Assembly (NCBI GenBank): GCA_026119935.1
Contig: JALRMH010000034.1
Location: forward strand, 310,001-374,000
From: Endothia cerciana
Taxonomy: Eukaryota; Ascomycota; Sordariomycetes; Diaporthales; Cryphonectriaceae
Reading direction: 5' to 3'
Length of the DNA: 64,000 nucleotides
In this document: positions 21,506 to 32,802 of the stretch, piece by piece
Numbering within the stretch: the stretch's first letter is position 1
Layout of the letters: each line of letters opens with the position of its first letter
The notes under the pieces: model-generated
Told to the model about the DNA's origin: nothing
Databases searched by the model: none
Seen by the model: the letters and a program-made list of their open reading frames with translations, nothing else
Translations under genes and position numbers: made by a program

Positions 21506-23546
21506 CTAGTTCGGAGGAGGCCGAGGTGCTGGGTAAGATTCGGTATGAAAATTAATCTCACGGGGCAGCTGACCTAGGAAGTCCGGGAAACCTGGCAGCT
21601 GCGAGGGCCGGTGCGATATAGACATAGGAGCATAGGTTGGCTCCTGGCCAGAGGCCGCAGCAGATCCCAGACCGCTGTAACTAGGTATGTAGGGTCCAGC
21701 ATAGTAATCCCCATTGGGCAATAGTGACGGCATCTGATGGTGCTGGGTACCGGAGACTTGGTGCAGGAAGGGCGGCATCGGGTTAGGCGACGGCATGGCA
21801 ATCGGCGGCGGCAGTGGTGCAAATGAGGAAGTGTGGCTCGGTGGTGCTGACGGCTGCTGAGCGCTGGCAGGGAAATGAAGCATGTAGCCCGGCGACGGCG
21901 TCATCTGGGGCGCCGCGAAGAGCGGCTGCGATTCAGTGCGCCGAGCATGCCACATGGGCGGCGGCCCGTAGGACGAGGGCTGGTGGCCCGGGCTCTGAGG
22001 TTGTGCCGCGCTGAAGAGAGGACTGTGCCTGTTCGCTATGTTGTGAGGCGACTCAGGGACTACGATTCGGAACGGATGCAGGGCTTCACGGCGGGGTCGT
22101 ATCCTCCGCTCGACGTCGCTCGGGTCCGGGAAAGGAGCTCCCCTCCGCTCCCCTCGCGTCACACCCTCTCGGTTGGCCTCGTGATCGCGATGTCGACGGG
22201 AGGCAGCATGAGCCCTGTCCGAGATGTAGCCCAGTTCCCGCCCGTGGCCCATCGACAGCATCCTGCGGATGGCCGACGACTGAGACACCAAGTCCGGGTC
22301 GCCGCGTGTAGCCTCAAGCATCCTCCGGAGCATGGTCTCGCTTGGTCTTGCAAGCTCGGATTCCAGCTTGTCCCGGCAGTACGGACAGCTGAAAGAGTCT
22401 TCCAACCACTTCAGGATGCACTTATTCCCAAAGACGTGCTTGCACTTGGGCAGACGCAGAGGGGTCTCAACCGTGCCTTCCGGACTGGCGGCACCGAAAT
22501 CGTTGTAGCAGATGACGCAAGCTTCCAATGTGAGGTTAGCAATCGGCCCCCGTCCCGTCACAACAGCATGCAAGCGGTGGAGCACTGGGACACATACTCC
22601 TTTCATTGTCCGGCAGACTGTCCAAATCCACCTCTTCCAAAGACTGTAGGGCCTTTTTGGACGCCACCCTCTTGTTGCCCATCTGACCCCGCAAGATTTG
22701 AGACTGGCGAGTGCTGTGCAGGTAGTTCATCATGGGCAGATGGCGGTGATTAATGCCGGGATCGATATCATCATCAGGGCTCGAGGTCGGCGAGGCTGCA
22801 GCAGCACCGCCGGTGCGGGCAGAACTGCCAGGCAACCCTCCAGGAACGGCGGCTCTGTCGGACTGGTGGGGCGGGGGCCTCTGCCTGGTGCGATGATCTG
22901 GAGGTGCAGGGAGCCTGGCCCTCACGGAGGTATGTGTAGGTGAGTCTGGCACACGTCTCCAGAGAGGTGCTTCGCCGCTGAGCGGAGAGGCGTGGGCGGC
23001 CGGAGGATTGAAAGAGGGACCACCCGAGGCTCCTACCGGCGGATCCCGGCCGGACGGAGATTGCGCCCCGGGCGCTGGCGCCGGGTCAGAAGAGGATGAA
23101 GAGGGGGGGCTGTCCGACGGAGCAGTCTGCGGAGGGACAGGGACAGGGCCAGGGCCAGGGCCAGGGCCAGGGCCAGGCCCGGATGGCGGGGCGACAGGGG
23201 CATAGTATGCATGGGCTGTCGTTGGCGGGTGGAGGCCAGCATCTTGACCGTGAGCTGCTTCGGGAGATCTGGATGGCGGCTCTCCGACATGGTTTGTTGT
23301 CCCGTGAAGCGGCCACTGTGGTGGAGCGTAGGGATGGTTACTCGAGGTGAGCCCGCCCGGGGCATGCTGGTGGGGATTCCAGGACCGGTGGTAGGCCGCC
23401 CACTCCGGCCGGGTGGCAGCCCAATTCCCTACTGCGGGACAACGGCTCCCTAAACGCGGGGGGTCAAGCCCAAAGGGAACGAGAGGCGGCTGGTGGTTCT
23501 GTGACCCATGCACATATTCATACTCCATAGACGCACCGGCGTCCAT
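21506..23546 (-). CDS. Proline-rich RING-type finger protein
   Basis: Protein of 654 residues from exons 22598-23546 and 21506-22521. The intron (22522-22597) starts GTATGT, carries the branch point GCTAAC and ends AAG. Splicing gives SLPDNERTCVICYNDFG, then PKCKHVFGNKCILKWLEDSFSC and PYCRDKL, a RING-like zinc-binding module. The fifth zinc-ligand position, usually His or Cys, is Gly in CKHVFGNKC; I recall this variant from other fungal proteins. The regions on both sides are disordered and rich in Pro, Ser and His, with a (Gly-Pro)n run at about 23132-23182. An E3 ubiquitin-ligase role is likely from the domain but the substrate is unknown. The ATG at 23546 (MDAGASMEYEYVHGSQN) was chosen because the upstream open frame is repeat-derived. 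Confidence 0.8.
23132..23182. repeat. GGGCCA/GGGACA hexamer array in coding sequence
   Basis: About eight tandem units of GGGCCA or GGGACA encode an alternating Gly-Pro stretch followed by Pro-Val in the RING protein. The six-base unit keeps the frame, so changes in copy number would only lengthen or shorten this linker. Confidence 0.85.
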
Positions 23547-23821
23547 CGTGCCCCCCAGGCAGGCCGAGACGGCGGCGTTGTCTCGGTGGGTGAGAGCCGT
23601 AACTCGAGCGGAAGGCCGGTAACGCTGGAGGGACCAGACGACCCGAACCTGGCGAAGGTGAACCGCTACGTGCCGGAAAGGGCAGACCTCCCGGATTCCA
23701 CGATGACCTCTTGGAACTTGGGGAGGCAACGGCAGCAGTGATTTGGGGGGGGGGAAGGGTCTCGGGTAGACGACCGAGGACGGGCGGGCAGACCTGTCAG
23801 TTCTGGGTGGTCGAATAACCA

Positions 23822-23862
23822 GGTCGGTCGGTCGGTCGGTCGGTCGGTCTGTCGGTCTGTCT
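23822..23862. repeat. (GGTC)n tetranucleotide array upstream of the RING gene
   Basis: About ten tandem GGTC/GTCG units, with two diverged GTCT units at the right end, lie about 280 bp upstream of the RING protein start. In the sense of that gene the array reads (GACC)n. A similar array lies upstream of RAX2. Confidence 0.85.
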
Positions 23863-24483
23863 CGGCAATGGTTGGGTTGGCCGCGGTGGGTTGCTGGCAA
23901 GTGTTAGTCTGATGGTCCACCCTGGGCGCGTGCGGGTGTACGAACCGGTGCAGTGTCTGCTGGTGGGAAGGGGAAGGTGGCAACTCACGACGTGGGAGGC
24001 GATGGTGAGAGCGGGCAGAGGAGGAGGGAAGAAGAAGAAGAAGAAAGAGAAGAGGGGGAGACGAAGGCAGGCAGGGAGAGCAAGGGACGGAGGTAGTGCT
24101 GTGTCAGTGTGGAAGTCATGTGGATGTGAAAAGAGACGAGGAGGCGGCGGCCCGAGTACAGCTACATTACGAAGTACAGGTCAGGCCGACAGGGTCTAGA
24201 CGGAGACGAGACGGGGCTGGCGGGAATGGTAGTGGCGGGACCGGACAGAGGCAGAGGCAGAGGCAGAGACAGACAAGAGAGAGAGAGAGAGACAGGGAGA
24301 GGCAGGGAGAGAGACAAGAGACATACATGATTGATTATGAAGTGACTTACATGGGAGGGGGAGGGGCAGAGGAGAGGAAGGGGCCCAGGTTGATGGCCCC
24401 GTTTGCTGTTGCACTCTCGACAAAGCTTCTGGATCCTTGTGTTCAGGTGTGCTGTGCCGTGCCGTGCCGTGCCGTGCTATTCT

Positions 24484-24652
24484 GTGCTGGTGCTGGTGCT
24501 GGTGCTGGTGCTGGTACTGGTGCTGGTGCTGGTACTGGTGCTGGTGCTGGTACTGGTGCTGGTGCTGGTACTGGTGCTGGTGCTGGTGCTGGTGCTGGTG
24601 CTGGTACTGGTGCTGGTGCTGGTACTGGTGCTGGTGCTGTGCGGGTGCTGTG
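24484..24652. repeat. Compound (CTGGTG)n / CTGGTA microsatellite
   Basis: Roughly 25 six-base units of CTGGTG, interrupted at fairly regular spacing by CTGGTA, are followed by a degenerate GCGGGTGCTGT repeat to about 24675. The preceding 24455-24476 is a five-base GTGCC array. Open frames across it give only repetitive Leu-Val, Gly-Ala, Cys-Trp or His-Gln peptides and are not genes. Confidence 0.9.
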
Positions 24653-26082
24653 CGGGTGCTGTGCGGTGCTCTACTCTGCTCTGGCCTCGTCTGGGACAAC
24701 TTTCTCCCCCTCCCCTCCCCTCCCCTTGCCCCTTGCCCTGGTGGCTGACTATCAGGAGAGAGAGAGACAGTGAGCTGCGTGTGGTGCAGTTCTCCGTAAA
24801 TGGTGTTTGCCGTACATGGACGGCCCGGCAGGGTACGATACGGCACAGCACGGTGCCAAGGGGAGGAAGAAGAAAGGTCCGCGACGGCTGCAGGCGGACT
24901 GACAGGATGGGCTAGGCGGGCTCTTGGTCCGTTCCAGATCCGTATCACCCATCCATGGATGGCGTTCCTCCTCCTGGGACCGGGCGCTCTTGGGGGGGGG
25001 GGGGGGATGGTCCAAGCTACAGTACACAACTATGGCGCCTGTCTGGCGTTGGAATTAGAATTGGAGCTAAGAGTGCGAGCTGGACGGATCAGCAAGCTCC
25101 CAGGGCCAGCTCACCTTGGGCTGGAGGTCAGCCCAGCCCAGGGACTACATAGCATATTATCTTGGGGTAGGTTGCGCTTTTGAACGGTTGGCCCACGCCA
25201 CGGCAGAGACCACGATGCGCTGTGCTGGGTGGGATAATTAGTCTCGACGGTCAGTCAGGTGTCGTTGCATCCGTTCAGGATCCATCCATCCACCCATCCA
25301 TACAGGGCCCAGGGCGTCGCCGTGTCGGGAACGGAACCCAGAGGTGGGTGGGGGGGGGGGGAGAGAGGAGATTGGGGGGGCCGTGGGAGTTGGGGCGTCG
25401 CAGGTTGTGCAGTTTCCAGATTCCAGGCTTGTTGGTTTCAATTCTTCTGTCCTGCCCTGTCCGGCACTACCCTATTCCAGTTTCAAGGCGTTGCATGAGG
25501 ATAAGTGAGGAGGACGGGGGGTGCCAACAGACCATCCCGCATCTTCCGTTTCTTGCCTCCCAAAGCAACTGTGGTGGGAAAAGATCCCGTGACTGCAGCC
25601 GGCCTCACACCCCCCGCCGTCACCCATTAGCATAAGTAGCGTGGGCGCTCACGCCCGCTGTAGCACGGTAGTATGATGGCCTGTCCCAGCAGGGTCGGGT
25701 TGTCGGCTTGGCACCTGGTAGGCCATGGGCATGTGCTGGGGTAGGCAAAGATGTACATGCCATGCTCAATCAGTAAGTAGCTGGGGCGCCGATATTCAAC
25801 TAAAAACCCCTACCTTATCTTACTTGGACGCCCACCCTCGTCCTCATTCACCCACTCCACTGTCATCACTCGTTCCACCATCCCTCGGCTTCCGTCCAGT
25901 CCATCCATCCTCCATGCTAGTCAGTCTACCAGACAGGGGGACCGGCGAGAAGGGAAACGCGGTCGTGGCACCGGCGGGCTGAAGGCTGCATGTGTGCTGG
26001 AGGGGGATGATGGTACGGTACCTATACCATAGTGTGCCCGTTAGCAGGGTACCCGATCTGTTGCTTATCTCGTGCGTACCGA

Positions 26083-26083
<1 letters not shown>

Positions 26084-26116
<33 letters not shown>
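26084..26116. repeat. (CA)n dinucleotide microsatellite
   Basis: About sixteen CA units occur without interruption. The sequence is intergenic and has no associated gene. Confidence 0.9.
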
Positions 26117-26117
<1 letters not shown>

Positions 26118-28550
26118 GGCCGGCCTCAAGAGGACATCTTCTCATATCACAGGTGTGCGGGGCCACGAGCCACGAGGTAAGGTACAGTACAGTACAGTAC
26201 AGGCCATTGCCGGTCCACACAGAGGAGAATGCTGTCCCAGCCTGGGAACCCGAGGAGCCCCGAGAGAGAGAGAGAGAGAGGGGGGGGGGGGAGAGAGCTG
26301 CTTGTCCCGACCCGGTGCGAGCCCACCTGGTCAGATCGACGCCGCCAGCTGGCCACTAACACAGGTCCGAGGGGAGCGAACACCATCACCCTTCCTGTCT
26401 GGCCCACCTGCTTGCTGGAACCTGCCAGCCCCGTTTCCCTGATTGAGGAGCAGGCTCAGGCGACAGGCGGCAAGGGCCAGTGTGCAAGCGAGGACCGGAC
26501 AAGGCTGACCGACTGACGCTTATGAGGGTCCAACACAGTGTGGTCTCACCCCATCGGGACGCGCCCGCTGTCCTCTTCCGTCTCCCCTCTCCCTGGTGCA
26601 GCCCCCTCCTGCGTCGGCAAAAGGACAACTGCCAGGACCTCTGGAGAGTGTAACCTCATTTCAGGTACGCTCACATCTTACCTCGCCTCATCTCCCCTAA
26701 TCTCCTCGCCTGGTCCCATCAGGGATGCTGCCCTGGCAGCGCCCGCCCGGCTACGGTGGACCTGCGTACAGCAAGCAAGAAAGCAACAGTACATACAGTA
26801 CAGCACGGCCTCATGTCATGCGCAGGTGGCTAGCCTACATCCTGAACGCATTGCCCAGGCCCGGACTATAACTGCCGGGAGAGGGCCAATATTCGCTGCC
26901 AGCCCAGCATTTTATTTTACCCGAACCGCGGGAAAATCTGGCCCGTCTTGGCCTTGTCCAGCACCGGCCCAAAACACCAACCAGCAAGACTATCGGTCGC
27001 TGCTGAGCTGTCCTGCCTGTACGCTCGCACGACTACATATTACTGTACATGGTACATCCCGCCCCCCTCGGAACCAATGGCGCAGCCCATCTGTCGTTGG
27101 CTTCCCTCGTCTCGCCCACGGACAAGAAAATCTTCGTGCTTGCGGTACGATCTAAGTCCCATGCGTGCGTGGGCTTGTTGGCAACCACCAGCTCCAGCAG
27201 CCACCAGAGTGCGACGATGCAACTCTCGCCAGCTCGTCGTGTCTGCCGCTTGCCCCAGCCCTCCTATGCCACGTCCCAAGCCAGGGGCTTTTCCTCCTCC
27301 ACCTCCCCCCATCTTCCCACTTACCCTCCCGTGTCTCCGTCGTACTCAGTACTCGCTCGCCTCCGGCTGCACCGCTAGGCGCAGAGATGACGAGTTCCAG
27401 ACCCGAGATCACCTGCGTGTCTCGATACTAGCCGGACAGCCATGCACTTGAGACCACCTCGTCGGCCCAGGTCACGGCCGTCGGGGACTGGACCCCTGTG
27501 TCCGACGGTGCCCGCTGCTTCAACGGAAGCAGGGCTCTTTTTGAGGGATCCGCCCGATACGGCTGTCATTGAAACTCCAGCCACCGAGCCCGCAACACGG
27601 TAACTGGCTGACAGGCCGGCTCTCCACTACCCCTCGGGGTACTCCCAGTGTGCGGATGCTGGATCGACATGTCGACGGCGCACACTGCCCATCTAACACG
27701 TGAGGGAAGAGACTATCGCCAAGGCCCATCCGGTAGGTTCATGCGCTCACTATCGTAGCGTCACCTGGGTGGACATATTGCGCGTATTCTGTACCTATCG
27801 ACATGCTTCTGGATCGGTAAGGAGAGCCTCCAGTCCTGGCTGCGGAATCATGCCCGGCAGGTGTCACAGAGAGACTGATCCAACACTGCCATCGGTCGCT
27901 GTGACAACTCTTGACCAACTCGTTAGCCTCAGGGCTTTTGGCCAACCTGGCTCTACTACTTGTCCTATTCAGCAAGTCGTATCGCGTTGGTCCAGGCCCG
28001 GTGACACCGGCTTTGCGTATTTTTGACAGCGAACCAGCCGTGTCGGGCCCAGTCAGGATTGCATCGTACCATATGTTGATACTAGCGAGCACAAGAGATG
28101 CTATACCTCTCTCACTCCGTGTCGGCCCCTCGAGACGGGATGCCCAAATGTGGACTCTTCCTTCTGTCCACATTATCATACATTCCCCCGGGCGGTCGCG
28201 ATGCAATACCTACCTCCTGCTTCCCGCTCCGGAAACAGGACTAGAAAAATAATAAATAAATAAAAATGAAAATGAAAAACCACTTCCATCTGTGGATAAT
28301 CAATCCTACGGACCACAAGAGCCCGAGTTGTCTCCACCCGGACCCGAGAGGTCGCCGTGATCGGGGGGTGGTGCCGTAACCCCGCGGCCTGGGCATTGTA
28401 TGCCCGTCATAAATGTTGAGGGACCGAGACTTTGCCTCATCCACGCCACTTTACGCTTGTGATCTACCCACCTGCCTGCCTTCAACCTATCGAGGTCTAG
28501 TGGGCAGTCTTTTGGCTTCCAACCGGGTCTCATTCGCACATTTCTCGGCC

Positions 28551-30018
28551 ATGGATGTCCGGGGCAGCTTCCCGGCGCTGGGCAAGGAGCAGGTCTTCTT
28601 CGACAACGCCGGAGGCAGCCAGATCCTAGGCACCGTAATTGGCTCGTACGCGCAGTGAAAACCCTCGAGGTCATAGGTACCAAGGCGTCAGCGCTCAGCG
28701 GGCTGACCGGTCTCACCCATACGATAGCATACAAGACTATTACGTGAACAGTAACGTGCAATTGGGAGCGACGTACGATACCGGGAGGAAGGCAAACACG
28801 GTGTGTGCAGACCGGTCACCCGACTCATAGATGTCCGGTCCAGTGCTCTAACCCCGGAACAGCAGTATGAGAATGCATACCAGGCCGCGGCGGAATACAT
28901 CAACGCCTCCCGGGACGAGATAGGTGTGACCCGCAGATCTCCAAGGGCGCGCCGCGAGAGGGCCCAAGATTGAGCTGGACCGGTACTGACTTCCGGCACA
29001 GTCCTGGGCTCCTCAACGACCCAGCTCTTCCGCAACGCCTCCGCCGCCCTCACCTTCCAGCCAGGCGACGAGCTCATCCTCTCCGCCGTCGACCACGAGG
29101 CCAACATCGCACCGTGGGTGGACCTCGCCGAGCGGCAGGGGCTGCTGGTCAAGTGGTGGGAGCCCAGCTCCAGAGACCAGCCCAAGCTCGCCGCGTCGGA
29201 CCTCGAGGCCCTGCTGTCCCCCAAGACTCGCCTGGTGGCGTGCACCCACGCCTCCAACATCCTGGGCACCATCCACGACCTGAAGGCCATCTCGGCGGCC
29301 GTCCACGCCGCCGCACCGGATGCGCTTGTGTGTGCCGACGCCGTGGCGTACGCGCCGCATAGGAAGCTCGACGTCAAGGAGCTGGGCGTGGACCTGTATG
29401 CCTTCAGCTTCTATAAGGTCTATGGGCCGCACATCGCCATGTTGTACGCGGGGAGTGATACCGCGCAGAAGCAGATACGGAGCCTGGGGCATTTCTTTAA
29501 TCCCGACAAGACGCTGGAAAACAAGCTGGGCCTTGCGGGGGCGAGCTATGAGCTGATGAGTGGGATCCCGGCCGTGACGGAGTATATTGGGTCTGTGGGC
29601 TGGGAGGCGATCATGAGGCAGGAGGCGGAGCTGCAGGGGACGCTACTGGGGTATCTGAATGGGAGGCCGGATGTGAAGATTCATGGGGAGCGGAGTGCGG
29701 ATGGGAAGGTGAGGGTGCCGACGGTGAGTTTCACGGTGGAGGGGTGGGACTCAAGGGAGTTGGTGGAGACTGTTGAGAAGGGCACGCCATTTGCCTTCAG
29801 GTGGGGTGCCTTCTATTCTGATAGATTGGTATACAAGTTCTTGGGCCTGCACAAGAGTGGCGTTGTGAGGGTCAGTCTTGTGCATTATAATACAGGTAAG
29901 TTGAGAGAGGCCCTATGGGTACAAAAGAACAGGGTGCTAATGGCGTCGTGCTTTAGTTGAGGAGGTGAAGGCGTTCATCGCGGTTCTAGACAAGACGCTG
30001 TCACAGAAAAACAGCTGA
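28551..30018 (+). CDS. Cysteine-desulfurase-like class V aminotransferase
   Basis: PLP-dependent enzyme of the class V aminotransferase/cysteine-desulfurase-like group; the exact substrate is unknown. Exons are 28551-28645, 28728-28800, 28863-28923, 29002-29895 and 29957-30018, giving 394 residues. Splicing produces an uninterrupted family sequence: FFDNAGGSQ, then SIQDYYVNSNVQLGATYDTG, YINASRDEIVLGSSTTQLFR, DHEANIAPW, CTHASNILGTIHDL, DAVAYAPHRKLDV and SFYKVYGPH. The Lys in SFYKVYGPH should be the PLP Schiff-base residue, and the Asp of DAVAYAPHR should pair with the pyridine nitrogen. The first donor is GTACGC inside an apparent open frame, so a simple ORF call would stop early. This lacks the features of mitochondrial NFS1, so a role in general Fe-S assembly is doubtful. 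Confidence 0.88.
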
Positions 30019-30524
30019 TAGGTGAGGGGGGTTGCGACATCTAGATTCACCTCTAAAGGGGAGAATCTTCCGGGACTTCTCCAGGAGCAACTCCTCCAGG
30101 ATGGGTTCCCACGGAACTCCAGGCTGGCGGGCGAAGGGGGGATGGCAATGAAATAGCGAGCCGACAAGGGAAACAACCTAGTCAGTAAGGCCTAACGAGA
30201 TATATAGAGGCGATATTGATGTGCTAGCGGAGTAAAAAGGGCAAGAACATAAGTAGCAAGATAAGCAATGAAATTGAGCGGTGAAGCCAGGCATGCGGTG
30301 CAGAGTCAGCCAGGCCATCTAACCTCCAGAGTGGGCATCGAGAGTGCCAGATTGGGATGCGAGGGAGCCCTCTACCAAAGACGCCAAGTCGGCGGAACCG
30401 GCCCTGTCACGTGTCCATGAAAACTTTTCTTCCCGGCTCACTTTGAATCGCATCGTACCCAGGTACCCACCCGCCCCGAGACATCAACTCCCACTACCCA
30501 AAGCCGTCACCACCGCACGCACCC
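30019..30524. other. Spacer between the PLP enzyme and MTQ2
   Basis: About 500 bp, tandem orientation, no gene supported. It should contain the 3' UTR of the PLP enzyme and the promoter of MTQ2. Confidence 0.5.
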
Positions 30525-31307
30525 ATGCTTCCCACTCCCGACACATCACATGTTTTGTATTCGCGGGTTTATGAACCCGCGGAAGACTCCTTCCTTCTCC
30601 TCGACACCCTCTCGTCATCCGGTGAGACGGCCTTTCTGCAACAACGATTTGCCGGATCCAACAGCACAACACCCTTAGTGGTCGAAGTCGGCCCCGGCTC
30701 CGGCGTAGTGGTCAGCTTCGTAAACGCACACGCCCGCGCAATCTTCGGAACCAGCATCCTCACGGCCGGTGTCGACGTCAACAGATTCGCATGCAGCGCC
30801 ACGGAGGCGACGGTCAGGAAGGCTGCGGTGGAGAACCCGGACAAACGGGGACACTTCCTGGGCACACTGGCTGGAGACCTGCTCAGCCCGCTGAGGGACG
30901 CATTGGTAGATGTGCTGATATTCAACCCACCCTACGTGCCGACCGAGGAACTACCGGCGCAGGACGAGCGGCTGGCTGGCGAGGGCGAGGCGGTGCTGAG
31001 CTCCAGCGCCAGGTCCGACAGGGACTCATATCTCCTCTCGCTGTCGTATGCCGGGGGCAAGGACGGGATGGAGATCACAGATCGGTTGATAGCTGCTCTG
31101 CCAGGGGCGTTATCTGCGCGTGGGTGTGCGTACATACTACTTTGCGCCAGGAACAAGCCAGAGGAGGTCAAGACGAGGATCAAGGAGTTCGGGCCCGAAT
31201 GGCGCGTGTTAACGGTCGGCGACAGCGGGAAGCAGGCTGGTTGGGAGAAGCTACAAATCATCAGGATATGGAGGGACGACGCTGAAAGGTCACACGATGG
31301 TATATAG
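30525..31307 (+). CDS. MTQ2: eRF1 glutamine methyltransferase catalytic subunit MTQ2
   Basis: SAM-dependent HemK-like enzyme that, with Trm112, methylates the Gln of the GGQ motif in release factor eRF1. It is a single exon of 260 residues. The start MLPTPDTSHVLYSRVYEPAEDSFLLLD is characteristic of the family. The SAM-binding motif is VVEVGPGSGVV, and NPPYVP is the catalytic NPPY motif of N-methyltransferases acting on Gln. The conserved C-terminal segment is YILLCARNKPEEV. It is convergent with SmD1, with about 400 bp between the stop codons. Confidence 0.95.
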   Translation: MLPTPDTSHVLYSRVYEPAEDSFLLLDTLSSSGETAFLQQRFAGSNSTTPLVVEVGPGSGVVVSFVNAHARAIFGTSILTAGVDVNRFACSATEATVRKAAVENPDKRGHFLGTLAGDLLSPLRDALVDVLIFNPPYVPTEELPAQDERLAGEGEAVLSSSARSDRDSYLLSLSYAGGKDGMEITDRLIAALPGALSARGCAYILLCARNKPEEVKTRIKEFGPEWRVLTVGDSGKQAGWEKLQIIRIWRDDAERSHDGI

Positions 31308-31708
31308 AGGAGAGAGGACGCACGGGTAGATGCTTTTGTGTGGTCCAAAGAGCGACTAAGCAGACTCTGAGCTCCCGAGAAGGCCCCATACCGCCAGTGC
31401 TCTCATGAACTCGGTTTCCTTATTTCTGTATCCCCAACGCCTCGACAATAAAGTCCTTCTTCAGTTCAGGGAAGTCTGTATCCAGCCAGTAATGTAGCGA
31501 CCCAATGCCGACCCAATGCCGACCCAGTGCCGTCCTCGACGAGTGGGTACCCGTCGCCTCTGGGCGTGATCTGAGCTGTCCTTTAAGTGATGGATATGTC
31601 TTCTCTCACCACCTGCACGCCTCGCTTATGTTAAGTTTCGCGAATACCCGAATTGGCGGCGCATTCCTCGACTTTGGATCCATCCCGATGCCTCGCTTAT
31701 GAGAGCGT
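31308..31708. other. Convergent spacer between MTQ2 and SmD1
   Basis: About 400 bp containing the two 3' ends. A tandem 'cccagtgccga'-like word occurs at about 31500-31530. No gene is supported. Confidence 0.45.
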
Positions 31709-32267
31709 TTATCGGCCACGGCCGCGGCCACGGCCCATCCCTCTTCCACGCCCTCCCCTTCCACCGCGACCGCCTCGGCCACCACGGTCTGCAACCTCCT
31801 TCCGTGCCTTGTTCTTCGGTTTCGGCGCATCGTCGATCAGGAGCGTGTCGAGGGGCAGGGAGTCAGGCAGGATGTAGTAACGGATGGTGGAGCCCCGGAT
31901 GTTCATGGCGTCTAGCTGCACTGGATCCTGACCCTTGGGCGTCATCTTGACATTGCGCAGGGACGTGTTCATCTGCGGGGAGACAGATGTTATGGTGCCG
32001 TGGACGATGGTGCCTGCGCGCCGTGATTAGCATGTTTGCCCCTGGGCCAGGTGGGGATGAAAGCAGGGGGTCTCCTCACCATTCTTCAGCTCAATCGTGA
32101 CCGTCTCGTTGGCACACTTCATCAAGAACCTGACACGGGCCCATCATTAGCTTCGAGGTTCGTCGTTGGCAGCGGCAAGCCTTGCTTGAGAGAGGAAAAG
32201 CTGGTTCAGCACAAACAGTGCAGACGGACGGCGGTATTTTGGGGGCGGCTCACCTTACGAGCTTCAT
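31709..32267 (-). CDS. SMD1: Small nuclear ribonucleoprotein SmD1
   Basis: Core Sm-ring protein of the spliceosomal U1, U2, U4 and U5 snRNPs. Exons are 32254-32267 (14 nt), 32080-32129 and 31709-32013, giving 122 residues. The first exon encodes only MKLVR with the Arg codon split. Splicing yields the Sm1 motif (FLMKCANETVTIELKNGTIV), then NTSLRNVKMTPKG and the Sm2 motif NIRGSTIRYYILPD. The tail GGRGGRGGRGGRGRGMG is the arginine-glycine domain that is normally dimethylated for SMN-type assembly. Introns are 32130-32253 and 32014-32079. The identity is essentially certain because the sequence is almost invariant across fungi. Confidence 0.96.
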
Positions 32268-32802
32268 CTTGGCGACTGGGAAGAGGAAGAAAGGCCCTTT
32301 GCCACTGGTTTGAATGGGACGAGAAGACGGGAGTCGGTATTGCGCGGGTAGAAGATGACTTGATCGAACGAAGCGTGCTTCGCTGAGGTTGACAATGAAG
32401 AAGCAGGACGCGCTCAAAGCTGGACCGACGAATCACATGGCTGCAGCGGCTTAGGTCAGCGGTACCTAGGTACTTGGCCTTGGCAGAGGTGCACACTACA
32501 AATAAGGTACAGTATCCTGAAGGCAACAGGCATTTGGATTCCTCTGTGGTCGTATCATGCTCATTTAGCCATGCAGGATGCCTATTCACACAGTACCGGG
32601 CAGCATAAATCAAAGTTTGAGTGCAGAACACGCCTTGTATGCATCTAACCAGGCCAGCTGCGGAGGAGTCGGCTACAATATTTCACAACGGCGCTTCCGC
32701 CTTAGAAGCTACGCCAAACGGACGAATATATCGGGCAGTTGCCAAACTAGAAAATCTCCTTGCTGAGATCATTGGCGACGAACGTCTCCCTCGGAGGAGC
32801 GT
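32268..32802. other. Spacer between SmD1 and PKR1
   Basis: About 535 bp with no gene supported. It contains the palindromic word CCTAGG flanked by GTAC motifs at about 32461-32476, near the SmD1 promoter side, and the 3' UTR of PKR1. Confidence 0.45.

Larger units (their letters stand above)
23547..28550. other. 5-kb gene-free, simple-repeat-rich spacer
   Basis: No frame in this interval resembles a conserved protein. The longest ORFs come from microsatellites (for example alternating Leu-Val at 24403-24915) or overlap on both strands. Beyond the arrays listed separately it holds GA-rich tracts (24245-24315 and 26262-26292), G runs (about 23747-23756, 24991-25005, 25349-25362), and many GTAC-containing words. 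It must include the promoter of the RING gene on the left and of the PLP-enzyme gene on the right. Confidence 0.6.

Noticed and set aside
24403..24915. Long ORFs over the hexamer array (Leu-Val, Gly-Ala, His-Gln or Cys-Trp repeats)
   Set aside because: They exist in several frames on both strands only because the six-base repeat lacks stop codons; no non-repeat domain is present.
27739..28252. Overlapping ORFs on both strands before the PLP-enzyme gene
   Set aside because: No conserved motif in either strand; likely chance open frames in promoter sequence.
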